A DNA stretch of 64,000 bases, from contig DAOMOK010000007.1 of the NCBI GenBank assembly GCA_035444285.1, positions 62,001-126,000 of the forward strand, given 5' to 3'. The notes under the pieces are model-generated. The model did no database searches. It saw only the letters and a list, made by a program, of their open reading frames with translations, and was not told where the DNA came from. Made by a program: the position numbers and the translations under genes. Positions within the stretch are counted from its first letter, which is position 1. Each line of letters begins with the position of its first letter. Of the stretch, positions 24,614-31,244 are shown one piece after another. Origin of the DNA: CAADGU01 sp035444285 (lineage in GTDB: Bacteria > Chloroflexota > Anaerolineae > Promineifilales > Promineifilaceae).

Positions 24614-25234
24614 ATGAAAGTTGTATTCGTAGATGAATCTGGAACACCCGCTCCCGGTCGTGATGAACGGTATTTTGTTGTGGCTGCATTGGTCGCAGAC
24701 TCCACCCGACCAATAACCACTCAATTGAAGCGTATCCGGCAATCGTTGGGTATTAAATCCCGCCAGAACGAATTGAAAGCAGCGCGCAGTCAATCAACGG
24801 TCATTAAACGGGTTTTGAAGTGGTTGGGGCAAGGGCATTTTGAAGTCTACATCGTCATTATTGATCAAAAAGAAGCGCCAATAGAGAAAGGGGAAGTATT
24901 GTACCGGTTAGCACTAGCACGTGTCGTCTCTCATTGCCTGAGCAAACATCCCCAGTTGCATGTCTATCTTGACCGACGTTATACAAATCGTCGTCAGGCG
25001 GTACGGTTGGAACAAGCCATACGGCAGGAGGTGAGCCATATCCCAGAGCAGGTGCTTATTATTGAGCAGGTAGATTCAGCCATTCACCCTGGTTTGCAGG
25101 CAGTAGATTTTGTGGCCTGGGCTTTGCGGCAAAAATATGAACATGGTGAATTTTGGGCTGCGCAACTGATAGAAAATGTGATTGTGATGGAAGAGGTGAT
25201 TGGGGCAAAAAAAAGCGGCCCGCCTGGTAGCTGA
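24614..25234 (+). CDS. DUF3800 family protein
   Basis: 206 residues from the ATG at 24614, five bases after the preceding stop. The N-terminal KVVFVDESGTPAPG gives the family's Asp-Glu-Ser-Gly, VYLDRRYTNRR the middle acidic strand, and GLQAVDFVAWALRQKYE the C-terminal conserved Gln/Asp block. DUF3800 has an RNase H-like acidic arrangement and is frequent near phage and defence genes; activity is unproven. Base composition is slightly lower in GC than the GT genes. It lies between a GT-C gene and a duplicated piece of a GT-C tail, which points to insertion. Confidence 0.85.
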   Translation: MKVVFVDESGTPAPGRDERYFVVAALVADSTRPITTQLKRIRQSLGIKSRQNELKAARSQSTVIKRVLKWLGQGHFEVYIVIIDQKEAPIEKGEVLYRLALARVVSHCLSKHPQLHVYLDRRYTNRRQAVRLEQAIRQEVSHIPEQVLIIEQVDSAIHPGLQAVDFVAWALRQKYEHGEFWAAQLIENVIVMEEVIGAKKSGPPGS

Positions 25235-25388
25235 TAACCACCGCTCTGAGCGGAGTGGGGCGTTCTCCGAACGCCCGGCTGATCCAGGACTTACAACGCC
25301 GCGTCAATCAGAATTATAAACTGGTCTACTGGGTTTATCAACACGCACAAGGTTATTGTTAACGTGGCTGAACAATCTGAGACATGGA
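25235..25388. other. Non-coding stretch between DUF3800 and the gene remnant
   Basis: No complete gene is seen. A plus-strand open stretch reads LIQDLQRRVNQNYKLVYW and ends at TAA 25360-25362; it is not recognised and may be decayed coding DNA. TTGGGGCAAAAAAAAG and CGTTCTCCGAACG are minor sequence features. Confidence 0.4.
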
Positions 25389-25463
25389 GAGGTGTTTCGT
25401 GATGATACGGCCGTGGTGTGGATGCGGCGGGGAAAGGATTCAGATGGGGAGGATAGTCGTTAG
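25389..25463 (+). pseudogene. Remnant of a GT-C-like gene C-terminus
   Basis: The frame reads EVFRDDTAVVWMRRGKDS and a few more residues to TAG. It closely matches the tail of the upstream GT-C gene, DEVYRDDTAVIWVRQQSD. The DNA also aligns for a short way further upstream (TGGCT.GAACAATCTGA versus TGGCTCTCGCAATCGG). It is therefore a decayed paralogue or partial duplication, now separated from the intact copy by the DUF3800 gene. Confidence 0.75.
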
Positions 25464-25565
25464 ACTAAGAGTGATTTTCCTAGCATCCCGTTCAGTAGTC
25501 ACGAGAAAAACCGAGACATACGCTGCCAAACCTACTTCAAAAAAGCAATAACTGCTAGACGTACG
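25464..25565. other. Non-coding gap
   Basis: About 100 bases of lower GC than the surroundings between the gene remnant and the convergent HNH gene. No hairpin, repeat or small gene is seen. Confidence 0.4.
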
Positions 25566-26471
25566 TCATGGAATTGAAACTTTAAACTGCTCATAGCGCC
25601 AGCTTAAGGCTTCTCTACTTGGCCTTTCTGTTTGTCGCCAAGGTAAGATAATTTTAGTTTTATGAAGTTCCTGCAATCCGTGCTTGAGAATCGGGCCATC
25701 TACTTCATCTAAAACATCCTCACGCACAACAATAAGATAATCTGGTGTCACACCTAGCAAAAAACTATCAAATGCAGCATGATGTAGTTTGCATAGTGCC
25801 ATTCCGTTATTCACTGTTGGCTGCCCCCCCACTTCCTGATCCGGGATAATATGGGATGCATCAAGTAGCTCTCGATGTCGCAAACGGCAAAAAGCACATT
25901 GTGTGCGATAAGCTGCAAGGACTTTTTCACGGAAACTTCGTTGATGTAACCTTTGTTTTACAGTCGCCGTCAAATAGGCTCTCTTTAATTCCGATTGTTC
26001 TGCAACCATATAGACTGATTCAGAATCCACCTTAACACTCGCCATGTCATCAGCCGCAATCCTAAACGATAAATTTACTGGATCATCGCTAATAACATAG
26101 ACAGGCCATACAGCCAAATACCTGCCGGGCACAATCCCATGGAAATAGACTAATGGACGGTTGCTTTCAATTGTCTTTCGAAGGGCAACGTTATCTCTAT
26201 GAGATGGATCTGTGCCTCGATATTTATAGACTAAGAACCCATCTTCACTGAAACTATCATTATAAGGGCCATCAGGAGTAGTCGTTATCGAAAGCGGTAG
26301 ATCTAAAAATTTAGGCTTGAAAATTCCTTGAGGGGATACTAAGGGTATTTGAGTTTCTTCAAAAGTAAATCCTGCCTGAAGCAACGTTCTCGGTAAGACA
26401 TCTCCATGAACTTTGGTCTGGACTGATAACCAATTAAAAGCTGTAATCCGTATTGCCAAATCTATATCCAT
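25566..26471 (-). CDS. HNH endonuclease, restriction-type
   Basis: 301 residues, SD GAGGTTG. The C-terminal half carries a zinc-bound HNH fold: TQCAFCRLRHRELLDASHI (CxxC plus the first His) and NNGMALCKLHHAAFDSFLLG (Asn and metal-binding His residues). The N-terminal 170 residues contain no recognised motif but have the mixed strand/helix look of a PUA/SRA-like DNA-reading domain (GFLVYKYRGTDPSHRDNVALR). HNH enzymes with such domains often cut modified DNA. The gene is visibly AT-richer than its neighbours and lies among DUF3800 and toxin-antitoxin genes, so it looks horizontally acquired. The target is unknown. Confidence 0.82.
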   Translation of the reverse strand: MDIDLAIRITAFNWLSVQTKVHGDVLPRTLLQAGFTFEETQIPLVSPQGIFKPKFLDLPLSITTTPDGPYNDSFSEDGFLVYKYRGTDPSHRDNVALRKTIESNRPLVYFHGIVPGRYLAVWPVYVISDDPVNLSFRIAADDMASVKVDSESVYMVAEQSELKRAYLTATVKQRLHQRSFREKVLAAYRTQCAFCRLRHRELLDASHIIPDQEVGGQPTVNNGMALCKLHHAAFDSFLLGVTPDYLIVVREDVLDEVDGPILKHGLQELHKTKIILPWRQTERPSREALSWRYEQFKVSIP

Positions 26472-26664
26472 TACAACCTCATAGCTTTTACGATGTTTCG
26501 GCGTCCAGCCGTGTATTATGGTGACTCATTACACAATAAATTGTTATTATCCACCAACTGACGGCCTTTCAATAGCAGCTAGTTTACTGCAATCTGCCTA
26601 TTGCTCGCCAGTATCCTGAAAGGGGTGTGCAGCCGCCAAACATCGGCCCGGTAGATGAGGCGCT
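26472..26664. other. Promoter gap of the HNH gene, otherwise empty
   Basis: An AT-rich 70 bases next to the HNH start is followed by GC-richer sequence. No gene or hairpin is seen. It ends at the direct repeat that begins at 26665. Confidence 0.4.
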
Positions 26665-26721
26665 ACGGCCGTTCCCGGACTCCATTCGCTGGCATCGTAA
26701 AGAGGTGTTTCACGGCCGTTA
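26665..26721. repeat. Left direct repeat flanking a toxin-antitoxin pair
   Basis: ACGGCCGTTCCCGGACTCCA and TTCGCTGGCATC, then AAGAGGTGTTTCACGGCCGTTA. A second copy is at 27479-27550 with the same orientation. Both copies begin and end with ACGGCCGTT. Confidence 0.85.
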
Positions 26722-26735
26722 GCGTATCATTGTGT

Positions 26736-26741
26736 TATAAT
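26736..26741 (+). promoter_or_regulatory. -10 box upstream of the DUF433 gene
   Basis: Exact TATAAT lies nine bases before the ATG at 26751, with no SD between, so the mRNA leader would be very short. The -35 position falls in the repeat (CGGCCG) and does not match consensus. Confidence 0.5.
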
Positions 26742-26750
26742 CACCATACC

Positions 26751-27059
26751 ATGTTCAAACAATTCCAACCATCCGATCTCGTTACAGAAATGGTAGGCGG
26801 TGAGCCTTACGAATATTATCCATTGGGTGAACATATCGTCATGGCTCCTGGTATCTGTGGCGGTCGGCCGACTTTCAAATACACTCGCCTGGAAGTGCGC
26901 GTCATTTTATGGTATCTGGCTGAAGGGGATGATATTGACGAAGTGCTTTACCAGTACCATCGCAGTAACATATCCAGAGAAGCCATTTTAGAAGCCATTG
27001 TGTTAGCCAATACAGCCCTGGAACAAGCCACCATTGACCTGGTACCGCTTGCTGTTTGA
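26751..27059 (+). CDS. DUF433 family antitoxin
   Basis: 102 residues from the ATG at 26751; an in-frame extension upstream runs through the direct repeat and is rejected. The central block IVMAPGICGGRPTFKYTRLE is the hallmark DUF433 segment ('p.icgGrP.i.gtRi.v'), followed by ILWYLAEGDDIDEVLYQY and NISREAILEAIVLAN, a helix-turn-helix-like region. DUF433 proteins are usually encoded just before a PIN-like DUF5615 protein and are taken as antitoxins. Here the next gene starts six bases after the stop. Confidence 0.88.
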   Translation: MFKQFQPSDLVTEMVGGEPYEYYPLGEHIVMAPGICGGRPTFKYTRLEVRVILWYLAEGDDIDEVLYQYHRSNISREAILEAIVLANTALEQATIDLVPLAV

Positions 27060-27065
27060 CCAGCC

Positions 27066-27464
27066 ATGATTGTTCTGGACGAGAATATCTGGAACCCGCG
27101 CATGGAAGATGCGTTTCGCGTCTGGTATCGTGGGCAGGTCATCTCTATCAATGCGCTGCGTCCCATCACCTTGATCAAGGACGATAGCATTCCCCAATTG
27201 CTCCATAGGGCCAACTATCCTACATTCATCACCATCAATGCCACTGATTTTTGGCGGCGTGTGCCAGCCCATCGCGGCTATTGCATTGTCACATTTCCCT
27301 TTCCCCACGAGCGGCTTGATGAACTGCCTGAGCTATCGCGTCAACTATTCAGGCTGCGCGAATTTGCCAGCAAGGGCACACGGATGGGAAAGATTGTTCA
27401 AGTGACCGGCGCCCAAATTATGTATTATGGCCTTGATCGCCAATTGCATCGCGTTGGGTGGTAG
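27066..27464 (+). CDS. PIN-like (DUF5615-type) toxin
   Basis: 132 residues. The N-terminus MIVLDENIWNPRMEDAF carries the first acidic pair (Asp-Glu) of PIN-like nucleases. TFITINATDFWRR provides the central Asp, and GYCIVTFPFPHERLDELP follows. This matches the DUF5615/Mut7-C-like group that pairs with DUF433. Predicted activity is RNA cleavage, blocked by the partner. The start overlaps no other gene and is coupled to the antitoxin. The pair is enclosed by 57/72-bp direct repeats. Confidence 0.75.
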   Translation: MIVLDENIWNPRMEDAFRVWYRGQVISINALRPITLIKDDSIPQLLHRANYPTFITINATDFWRRVPAHRGYCIVTFPFPHERLDELPELSRQLFRLREFASKGTRMGKIVQVTGAQIMYYGLDRQLHRVGW

Positions 27465-27478
27465 CTATTCTTTGCAAC

Positions 27479-27550
27479 ACGGCCGTTCCCGGACTCCATT
27501 CGCTGGCATCCCCGCGCAGGCGGGGACCAAGAGGTCTTTCACGGCCGTTA
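27479..27550. repeat. Right direct repeat flanking the toxin-antitoxin pair
   Basis: Same sequence as 26665-26721 but with an insert CCCGCGCAGGCGGGGACC in the middle, itself a small palindrome (CCCGC..GCGGG). It shares both ACGGCCGTT ends. Confidence 0.85.
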
Positions 27551-27562
27551 ACCTTTCTGTGC

Positions 27563-27715
27563 TTAACGTTGACTGGCATGTAATACCGTAAAACCGATAA
27601 CCTCTTCCCCCTCATAGCGAATAATGACATCATCATCGGTCAATTCACTGTCGGTAGCAACGCCCGGTTTCTTAAAGTTGATGTACATTACATCAGCTTC
27701 TTGATCGTAGGCCAT
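27563..27715 (-). CDS. DUF2283 family protein, orphan antitoxin
   Basis: 50 residues from ATG at 27715 (MAYDQEADVMYINFKKPG). A TTG at 27754 could add 13 residues. The motif 'YD.eADv.Yi.F' and later DDDVIIRYEGEEVIGFTVL define DUF2283, a short beta-rich family usually encoded beside a small toxin. The upstream toxin-like gene overlaps its 5' end and is broken, so this is probably a leftover of a collapsed module. No SD is clear. Confidence 0.8.
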   Translation of the reverse strand: MAYDQEADVMYINFKKPGVATDSELTDDDVIIRYEGEEVIGFTVLHASQR

Positions 27716-27875
27716 CCAAACTGATTGTTGGGGCGCATTTTTTACCGTTGGCAAGAGTTTCTAACACCTCGATTTCCATAGCCGCCAGTTCGCCATGTTC
27801 TTCTGTGATGTGTTCCCAACGTTCATCCGTAAGGCGAATAGGAACTTGATTCACGGACGTGACGACACGGGACAT
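27693..27875 (-). pseudogene. Truncated toxin-like gene fused into the DUF2283 start
   Basis: The first 42 residues (MSRVVTSVNQVPIRLTDERW, EHITEEHGELAAMEIEVLET) look like the start of a DUF4258/phage-type small nuclease family that often sits before DUF2283 genes. After LAN the frame runs out of phase into the DUF2283 gene and stops at 60 residues. Full members are about 100 residues, so an internal deletion probably removed the toxin C-terminus and the original DUF2283 start. Family identity is by pattern only. Confidence 0.55.
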
Positions 27876-27963
27876 TGTTTACTCCACTTTGCCCGATTGT
27901 ACCAATAGCCTGGGAATTATAATATAGCCTGACAACGACCGGTTTGGCCCATCTACAAGGTTA

Positions 27964-28890
27964 TCATCCAGGCAAAATATCCCCATCCAACTCCCACAGC
28001 CGCACGGCCGTGTCCTCTCCCCCCAACGTCGCCAAAATCGGCTGCACGGGATGGAAGGCCAGCCCGGCAAAAAGCGTACCCGAATGCGGTTCTGGCAGCG
28101 TGACCACCTTCGCCCAATCGGCGCAGCGCCACAGACAGACCGACCCATCGGCCGACTTCGACGCCAACCAACGGCCGTCCGCCGCAAAAGACAGCCCCGT
28201 CACCGCCCCCGTGTGCCCCGCCAGCCCACACACCGCCGACCGGTCGGCCACGCGCCAGATTTGCACACGGCCGTCTTGCCCCGCCGAGGCCACCATGGCC
28301 CCATCCGGCGACTGCGCCAGCGCCAGCACCTCCTTTTTGTGGGCGGCGACCTGGTCAATGGCTTGCCCGTCCGGGATGCGCCAGAAACGCACCTGCCCCT
28401 CCGCGCCGCCAGACACGGCCGTGACCCCATCCGCCAGCGCCAGCGTACAATTCACCCGCCCCTTATGCGCCGCTATCTGGGCAGTGGGGGCGTCCGTCGC
28501 CAGATTCCAAAGGACCAGGTTGCCATTAAAATCGCCGGTCACGGCCGTCTGGCTGTCTGGCGTGATGGCGACGGCGTAGAGGTAGTCGTTGTGGCCGCGC
28601 AAAGTGCGCGGCTGGCCGTCGCCGGTCAGGTCCCACACCTTTAAGGCATTTTTAGAAGAGGAGAACAGGGTACGGCCGTCGGGCGCGACCGCCAGGGCAA
28701 ATACAGAACTGCTGTGGCCGATCAACTTGCGTATTTCCCGGCCATCAGCCACATCCCACAACCGCACCGTCTGGTCATACGAAGCGGTAGCCAGGGCCGC
28801 CCCGTCTGGCATCCAGGCCAGCCGGGTGATGTGGCGCTTGTTGGCGCTGAGGGTGCGCAAGAGGGTGAAACCAGGGGGAATGTTGTTCAT
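27964..28890 (-). CDS. WD40-repeat protein
   Basis: 308 residues from the ATG at 28890. Seven WD40 blades can be counted by their endings: VRLWDVADG, LKVWDLTGD, LVLWNLATD, VRFWRIPDG, VQIWRVADR, VCLWRCADW and VRLWELDGD, each preceded by a GH or AH start. This is one complete propeller and nothing else, so it is a soluble scaffold with unknown partners. It lies 13 bases downstream of a DUF92 membrane protein gene? No: DUF92 ends at 28904 on the same strand and is transcribed first, so WD40 follows it in... the WD40 start is 13 bases beyond the DUF92 stop, consistent with one transcript. Confidence 0.9.
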   Translation of the reverse strand: MNNIPPGFTLLRTLSANKRHITRLAWMPDGAALATASYDQTVRLWDVADGREIRKLIGHSSSVFALAVAPDGRTLFSSSKNALKVWDLTGDGQPRTLRGHNDYLYAVAITPDSQTAVTGDFNGNLVLWNLATDAPTAQIAAHKGRVNCTLALADGVTAVSGGAEGQVRFWRIPDGQAIDQVAAHKKEVLALAQSPDGAMVASAGQDGRVQIWRVADRSAVCGLAGHTGAVTGLSFAADGRWLASKSADGSVCLWRCADWAKVVTLPEPHSGTLFAGLAFHPVQPILATLGGEDTAVRLWELDGDILPG

Positions 28891-28903
28891 GGTCACTAAG
28901 ACC

Positions 28904-29698
28904 CTAAAAGGCTACTAACAAATAAGCTACCAACAAAGCGGTGAACCCACCAGACAGGGAAGCCAGAAAGTTGACCAGATCATTGTTCACCCAGGCCCAT
29001 CCTTTCAACGGCCGTGTGGCCTGCCCACAATGCACCCGTTTTTCTGTCTCCTTCTGGCAAACCACGCAAACGTAAATTTGCTGCACGGTGGCCCCCAGCA
29101 AACTGTCAAATAACGAGCCAAACAGGCCACCCAGGCCCCCGGCCAACAGCAGCGCCCACTGCCCGGTGAGCAGCGCCGCCGTGCCGCCAATGAGCAGACC
29201 GCCACCAAAGGACACGGCCGTGCCAAACACCGAAATCCCACCAGACGTACCCACCGCCACCACTTTGCCACTGGTGATCAGGCGCGGCGGGCGTTTACTC
29301 AGTGTGCCCAATTCGGTGGCCCAGGTATCGGCCGTCATCGCTGCCATCGCCCCCACAAACAGCGCCAGCCAGACGGGTGATGGCGACACGGTATTCATCA
29401 GCGCAAAAAATGCACCCGCACCGCCATTGGCAAACACCTGCCAGATGTCCCGGCGATGCCCCTTGTCAAACTTCTCGGCCACCGCCTTCTTTTCGCGTTC
29501 TTTGTAATGGGAAAGCAAACTGGAACTGATGAAAAAGAGAGCCAGCAGCACCCCCCACTGCCAGCCACCGAAACCGAAGGTCACGGTACCCACAATCAAG
29601 GCCCCCACTGCGCCAGAGTTCGAGAGCGAACCCCGCCAATAGGCTAAGGCGACAATGAGGACGCTGAGAAAAAATGCCAGAAATAACTGTTGAGCCAT
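28904..29698 (-). CDS. DUF92 family membrane protein
   Basis: 264 residues, about six to seven membrane helices. Family blocks are seen: NSGAVGALIVGTVTFGFGGW, the cytosolic segment SSSLLSHYKEREKK followed by RRDIWQVFANGGAGAFFAL, ADTWATELGTLSKRPPRLIT, and GGISVFGTAVSFGGG. In plants a relative (VTE6) phosphorylates phytyl phosphate; bacterial members may be polyprenyl-phosphate kinases, but this is not established. A CxxC plus HCGQ segment (VCVVCQKETEKRVHCG) near residue 215 is a likely metal or redox site. The WD40 gene follows it closely. Confidence 0.88.
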   Translation of the reverse strand: MAQQLFLAFFLSVLIVALAYWRGSLSNSGAVGALIVGTVTFGFGGWQWGVLLALFFISSSLLSHYKEREKKAVAEKFDKGHRRDIWQVFANGGAGAFFALMNTVSPSPVWLALFVGAMAAMTADTWATELGTLSKRPPRLITSGKVVAVGTSGGISVFGTAVSFGGGLLIGGTAALLTGQWALLLAGGLGGLFGSLFDSLLGATVQQIYVCVVCQKETEKRVHCGQATRPLKGWAWVNNDLVNFLASLSGGFTALLVAYLLVAF

Positions 29699-29765
29699 GC
29701 TGCATCCAGAGATGAAGATGGCCGCAATTTTACCTGAGGGGAGGGCAAATGGGTAATGAGGTAAT

Positions 29766-29917
29766 CAGCAATTCTCAATTTTGTTTGCGGCGGCAGATAA
29801 ATCTGCACCGACAAGAGGCGAAGTCGGCCTTCGCCGACTGTCTCTAGCCGACGAAGGTCGGCTTTGCCTTTTGTTGCCGCGATTTTAATCGCCGGGCTTT
29901 GCCAAATTGAGAACTGC
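29766..29917. repeat. Nested palindromic repeat element
   Basis: Outer arms CAGCAATTCTCAATTTTG and CCAAATTGAGAACTGCT enclose TTTGCGGCGGCA / TTGTTGCCGCGA and an inner pair of GTCGGCCTTCGCCGAC and GCCGACGAAGGTCGGC. The 150-bp unit has MITE-like symmetry but no gene, and fills most of the 238-bp gap. Confidence 0.7.
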
Positions 29918-29936
29918 TATTGAGGTAATTGAGCAA

Positions 29937-31004
29937 TTACTCAATAATGCCCAGGTCAATCAACATATCTTGCGTCCCTTCCAGGTCGGCCAGGTCGGTT
30001 AGAGAAATGTCCAGCGCCATTTCATCCAGTTCCGCCAGTGTTGGTTTCACCTGGGAGGTGACGCCTTCAATGACAGGATACTCAAATGTCTGCGCGGCAA
30101 AGTATTGCTGGCCTGGTGCGGAGAGCAGAAACTCGATAAACCGTTCCGCATTTGCCACATTTTCCGCCCCCTGCAAAATGCCCACGCCGGATACCATGAT
30201 CAGCGACCCTGGGCCGCTTGACGGCAAAAAGTAGTTGCGCGCCGCAAAGGATTCCCCCTGCTCATTCAGGAAGCGATACAGATAATAATGATTCACAAAA
30301 CCCACTGCCACCTCGCCGTTGGCGACGGCCTCAACGATGGGCGTATTGCCTTCAAAAACGCGCGGATTGTTGGCTTGAATGCCTTGCAGCCATTCGCGGC
30401 TCTTCTCTTCACCCCAAACGGCGCGCATGGCGGTGACCATAGCCTGGAAAGAACCATTGCTGGGCGCCCAGGCGATACGGCCGTTCCATTCCGGCTCGGT
30501 AAACCCCCACATATCGTCCGGCAGTTGTGTGGTCGGGTCGGTAATGGCATTGGTGTTGTAGACCACCGTGCGCGCCCGGCCCGAAATGCCTACCCAGGAG
30601 CCATCATCGGCAGCAAAACGAGCCGGTACCTGGTCTAAAACCGAGGCGGGCAACGGCCGTAACAATCCGGCCTGCTGCACCGCGCCCAACCCGCCAGGGT
30701 CCTGGGCATAAAAAATGTCCGCCGGGCTGTTGGCCCCCTCTTCCAGCAGCACCCCGGCCATTTCCGAAGTGCTGCCATACCGCACCTGCACCTCAATGCC
30801 GGTGGCGGCGGAAAACTGGTCAATGATGGGCTGCACCAGGCTGTTGCTGCGACCAGAATAAATCACCAGCTTGCCGCCGGTCGCCTGAGCACTTTCTGGT
30901 TGTGCGGAGGCAGGGTTGGTGGGCACGGCCGTTGTCCCACCCGATTGGCAAGCGGCCAATACCACCACCAGAGCCAACAGAATCAAAATAAACTTGCGTT
31001 GCAT
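29937..31004 (-). CDS. Iron(III)-type ABC transporter substrate-binding lipoprotein
   Basis: 355 residues from the ATG at 31004 (AGGAGATTTTACCC upstream). The lipobox is VLAACQ. The mature part has the FutA/FbpA fold: GKLVIYSGRSNSLVQPIIDQ, YGSTSEMAGVLLEEG, DIFYAQDPGGLGAV, and C-terminal GSLIMVSGVGILQGAENVAN and FIEFLLSAPGQQYFA. Family members bind ferric iron through Tyr residues; several Tyr (HYYLYRF, QQYFAAQTFEYP) fit that. No permease or ATPase gene is adjacent, so it must work with a transporter encoded elsewhere. The upstream leader contains a hairpin at 31034-31063. Confidence 0.88.
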   Translation of the reverse strand: MQRKFILILLALVVVLAACQSGGTTAVPTNPASAQPESAQATGGKLVIYSGRSNSLVQPIIDQFSAATGIEVQVRYGSTSEMAGVLLEEGANSPADIFYAQDPGGLGAVQQAGLLRPLPASVLDQVPARFAADDGSWVGISGRARTVVYNTNAITDPTTQLPDDMWGFTEPEWNGRIAWAPSNGSFQAMVTAMRAVWGEEKSREWLQGIQANNPRVFEGNTPIVEAVANGEVAVGFVNHYYLYRFLNEQGESFAARNYFLPSSGPGSLIMVSGVGILQGAENVANAERFIEFLLSAPGQQYFAAQTFEYPVIEGVTSQVKPTLAELDEMALDISLTDLADLEGTQDMLIDLGIIE

Positions 31005-31033
31005 GGGTAAAATCTCCTTTGATTTATCGTCAT

Positions 31034-31063
31034 CTGTGCCCTTAACATCGGTCAAGGGCACAG
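31034..31063 (-). promoter_or_regulatory. Leader hairpin of the iron-type binding-protein gene
   Basis: CTGTGCCCTT (31034-31043) pairs with AAGGGCACAG (31054-31063) across a 10-base loop, 30 bases 5' of the start codon. It could be an attenuation or operator site. No Fur-box consensus is evident. Confidence 0.45.
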
Positions 31064-31130
31064 GCGATGATTATGAGGATTTGGGAAGGGGGAAACAAGC
31101 CCAGGGGTTCATTTGCAAGTTGACGGGGGC

Positions 31131-31156
31131 TTAAACGGCCGTTGACGGCCGTTAAA
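31131..31156. repeat. Double ACGGCCGTT palindrome
   Basis: TTAAACGGCCGTTGACGGCC then GTTAAA: two ACGGCCGT octamers in a row inside a near-perfect 26-bp palindrome, in the leader region between two minus-strand genes. Confidence 0.7.
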
Positions 31157-31199
31157 CAAATGACGGTGCTGGCGTTAAGTTCAGGATTAACCGATGTTC

Positions 31200-31243
31200 A
31201 CACTCACCGATTACGGATTACCGATTACGGATTACCGATTACC
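31200..31243. repeat. Word-repeat tract, CCGATTACGGATTA type
   Basis: Three near-tandem units CCGATTACGGATTA directly follow the aspartate kinase stop codon (minus strand). No opposing arm is present, so it is a tandem tract rather than a hairpin. Confidence 0.75.
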
Positions 31244-31244
31244 C

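Noticed and set aside
31200..31243. Regular CCGATTACGGATTA repeats as a CRISPR array
   Set aside because: Units are directly adjacent with no unique spacers, and no cas genes are present.
31005..31244. Fur box or iron riboswitch upstream of the iron-type binding protein
   Set aside because: Only a generic 10-bp hairpin is seen; no Fur consensus or known riboswitch blocks.
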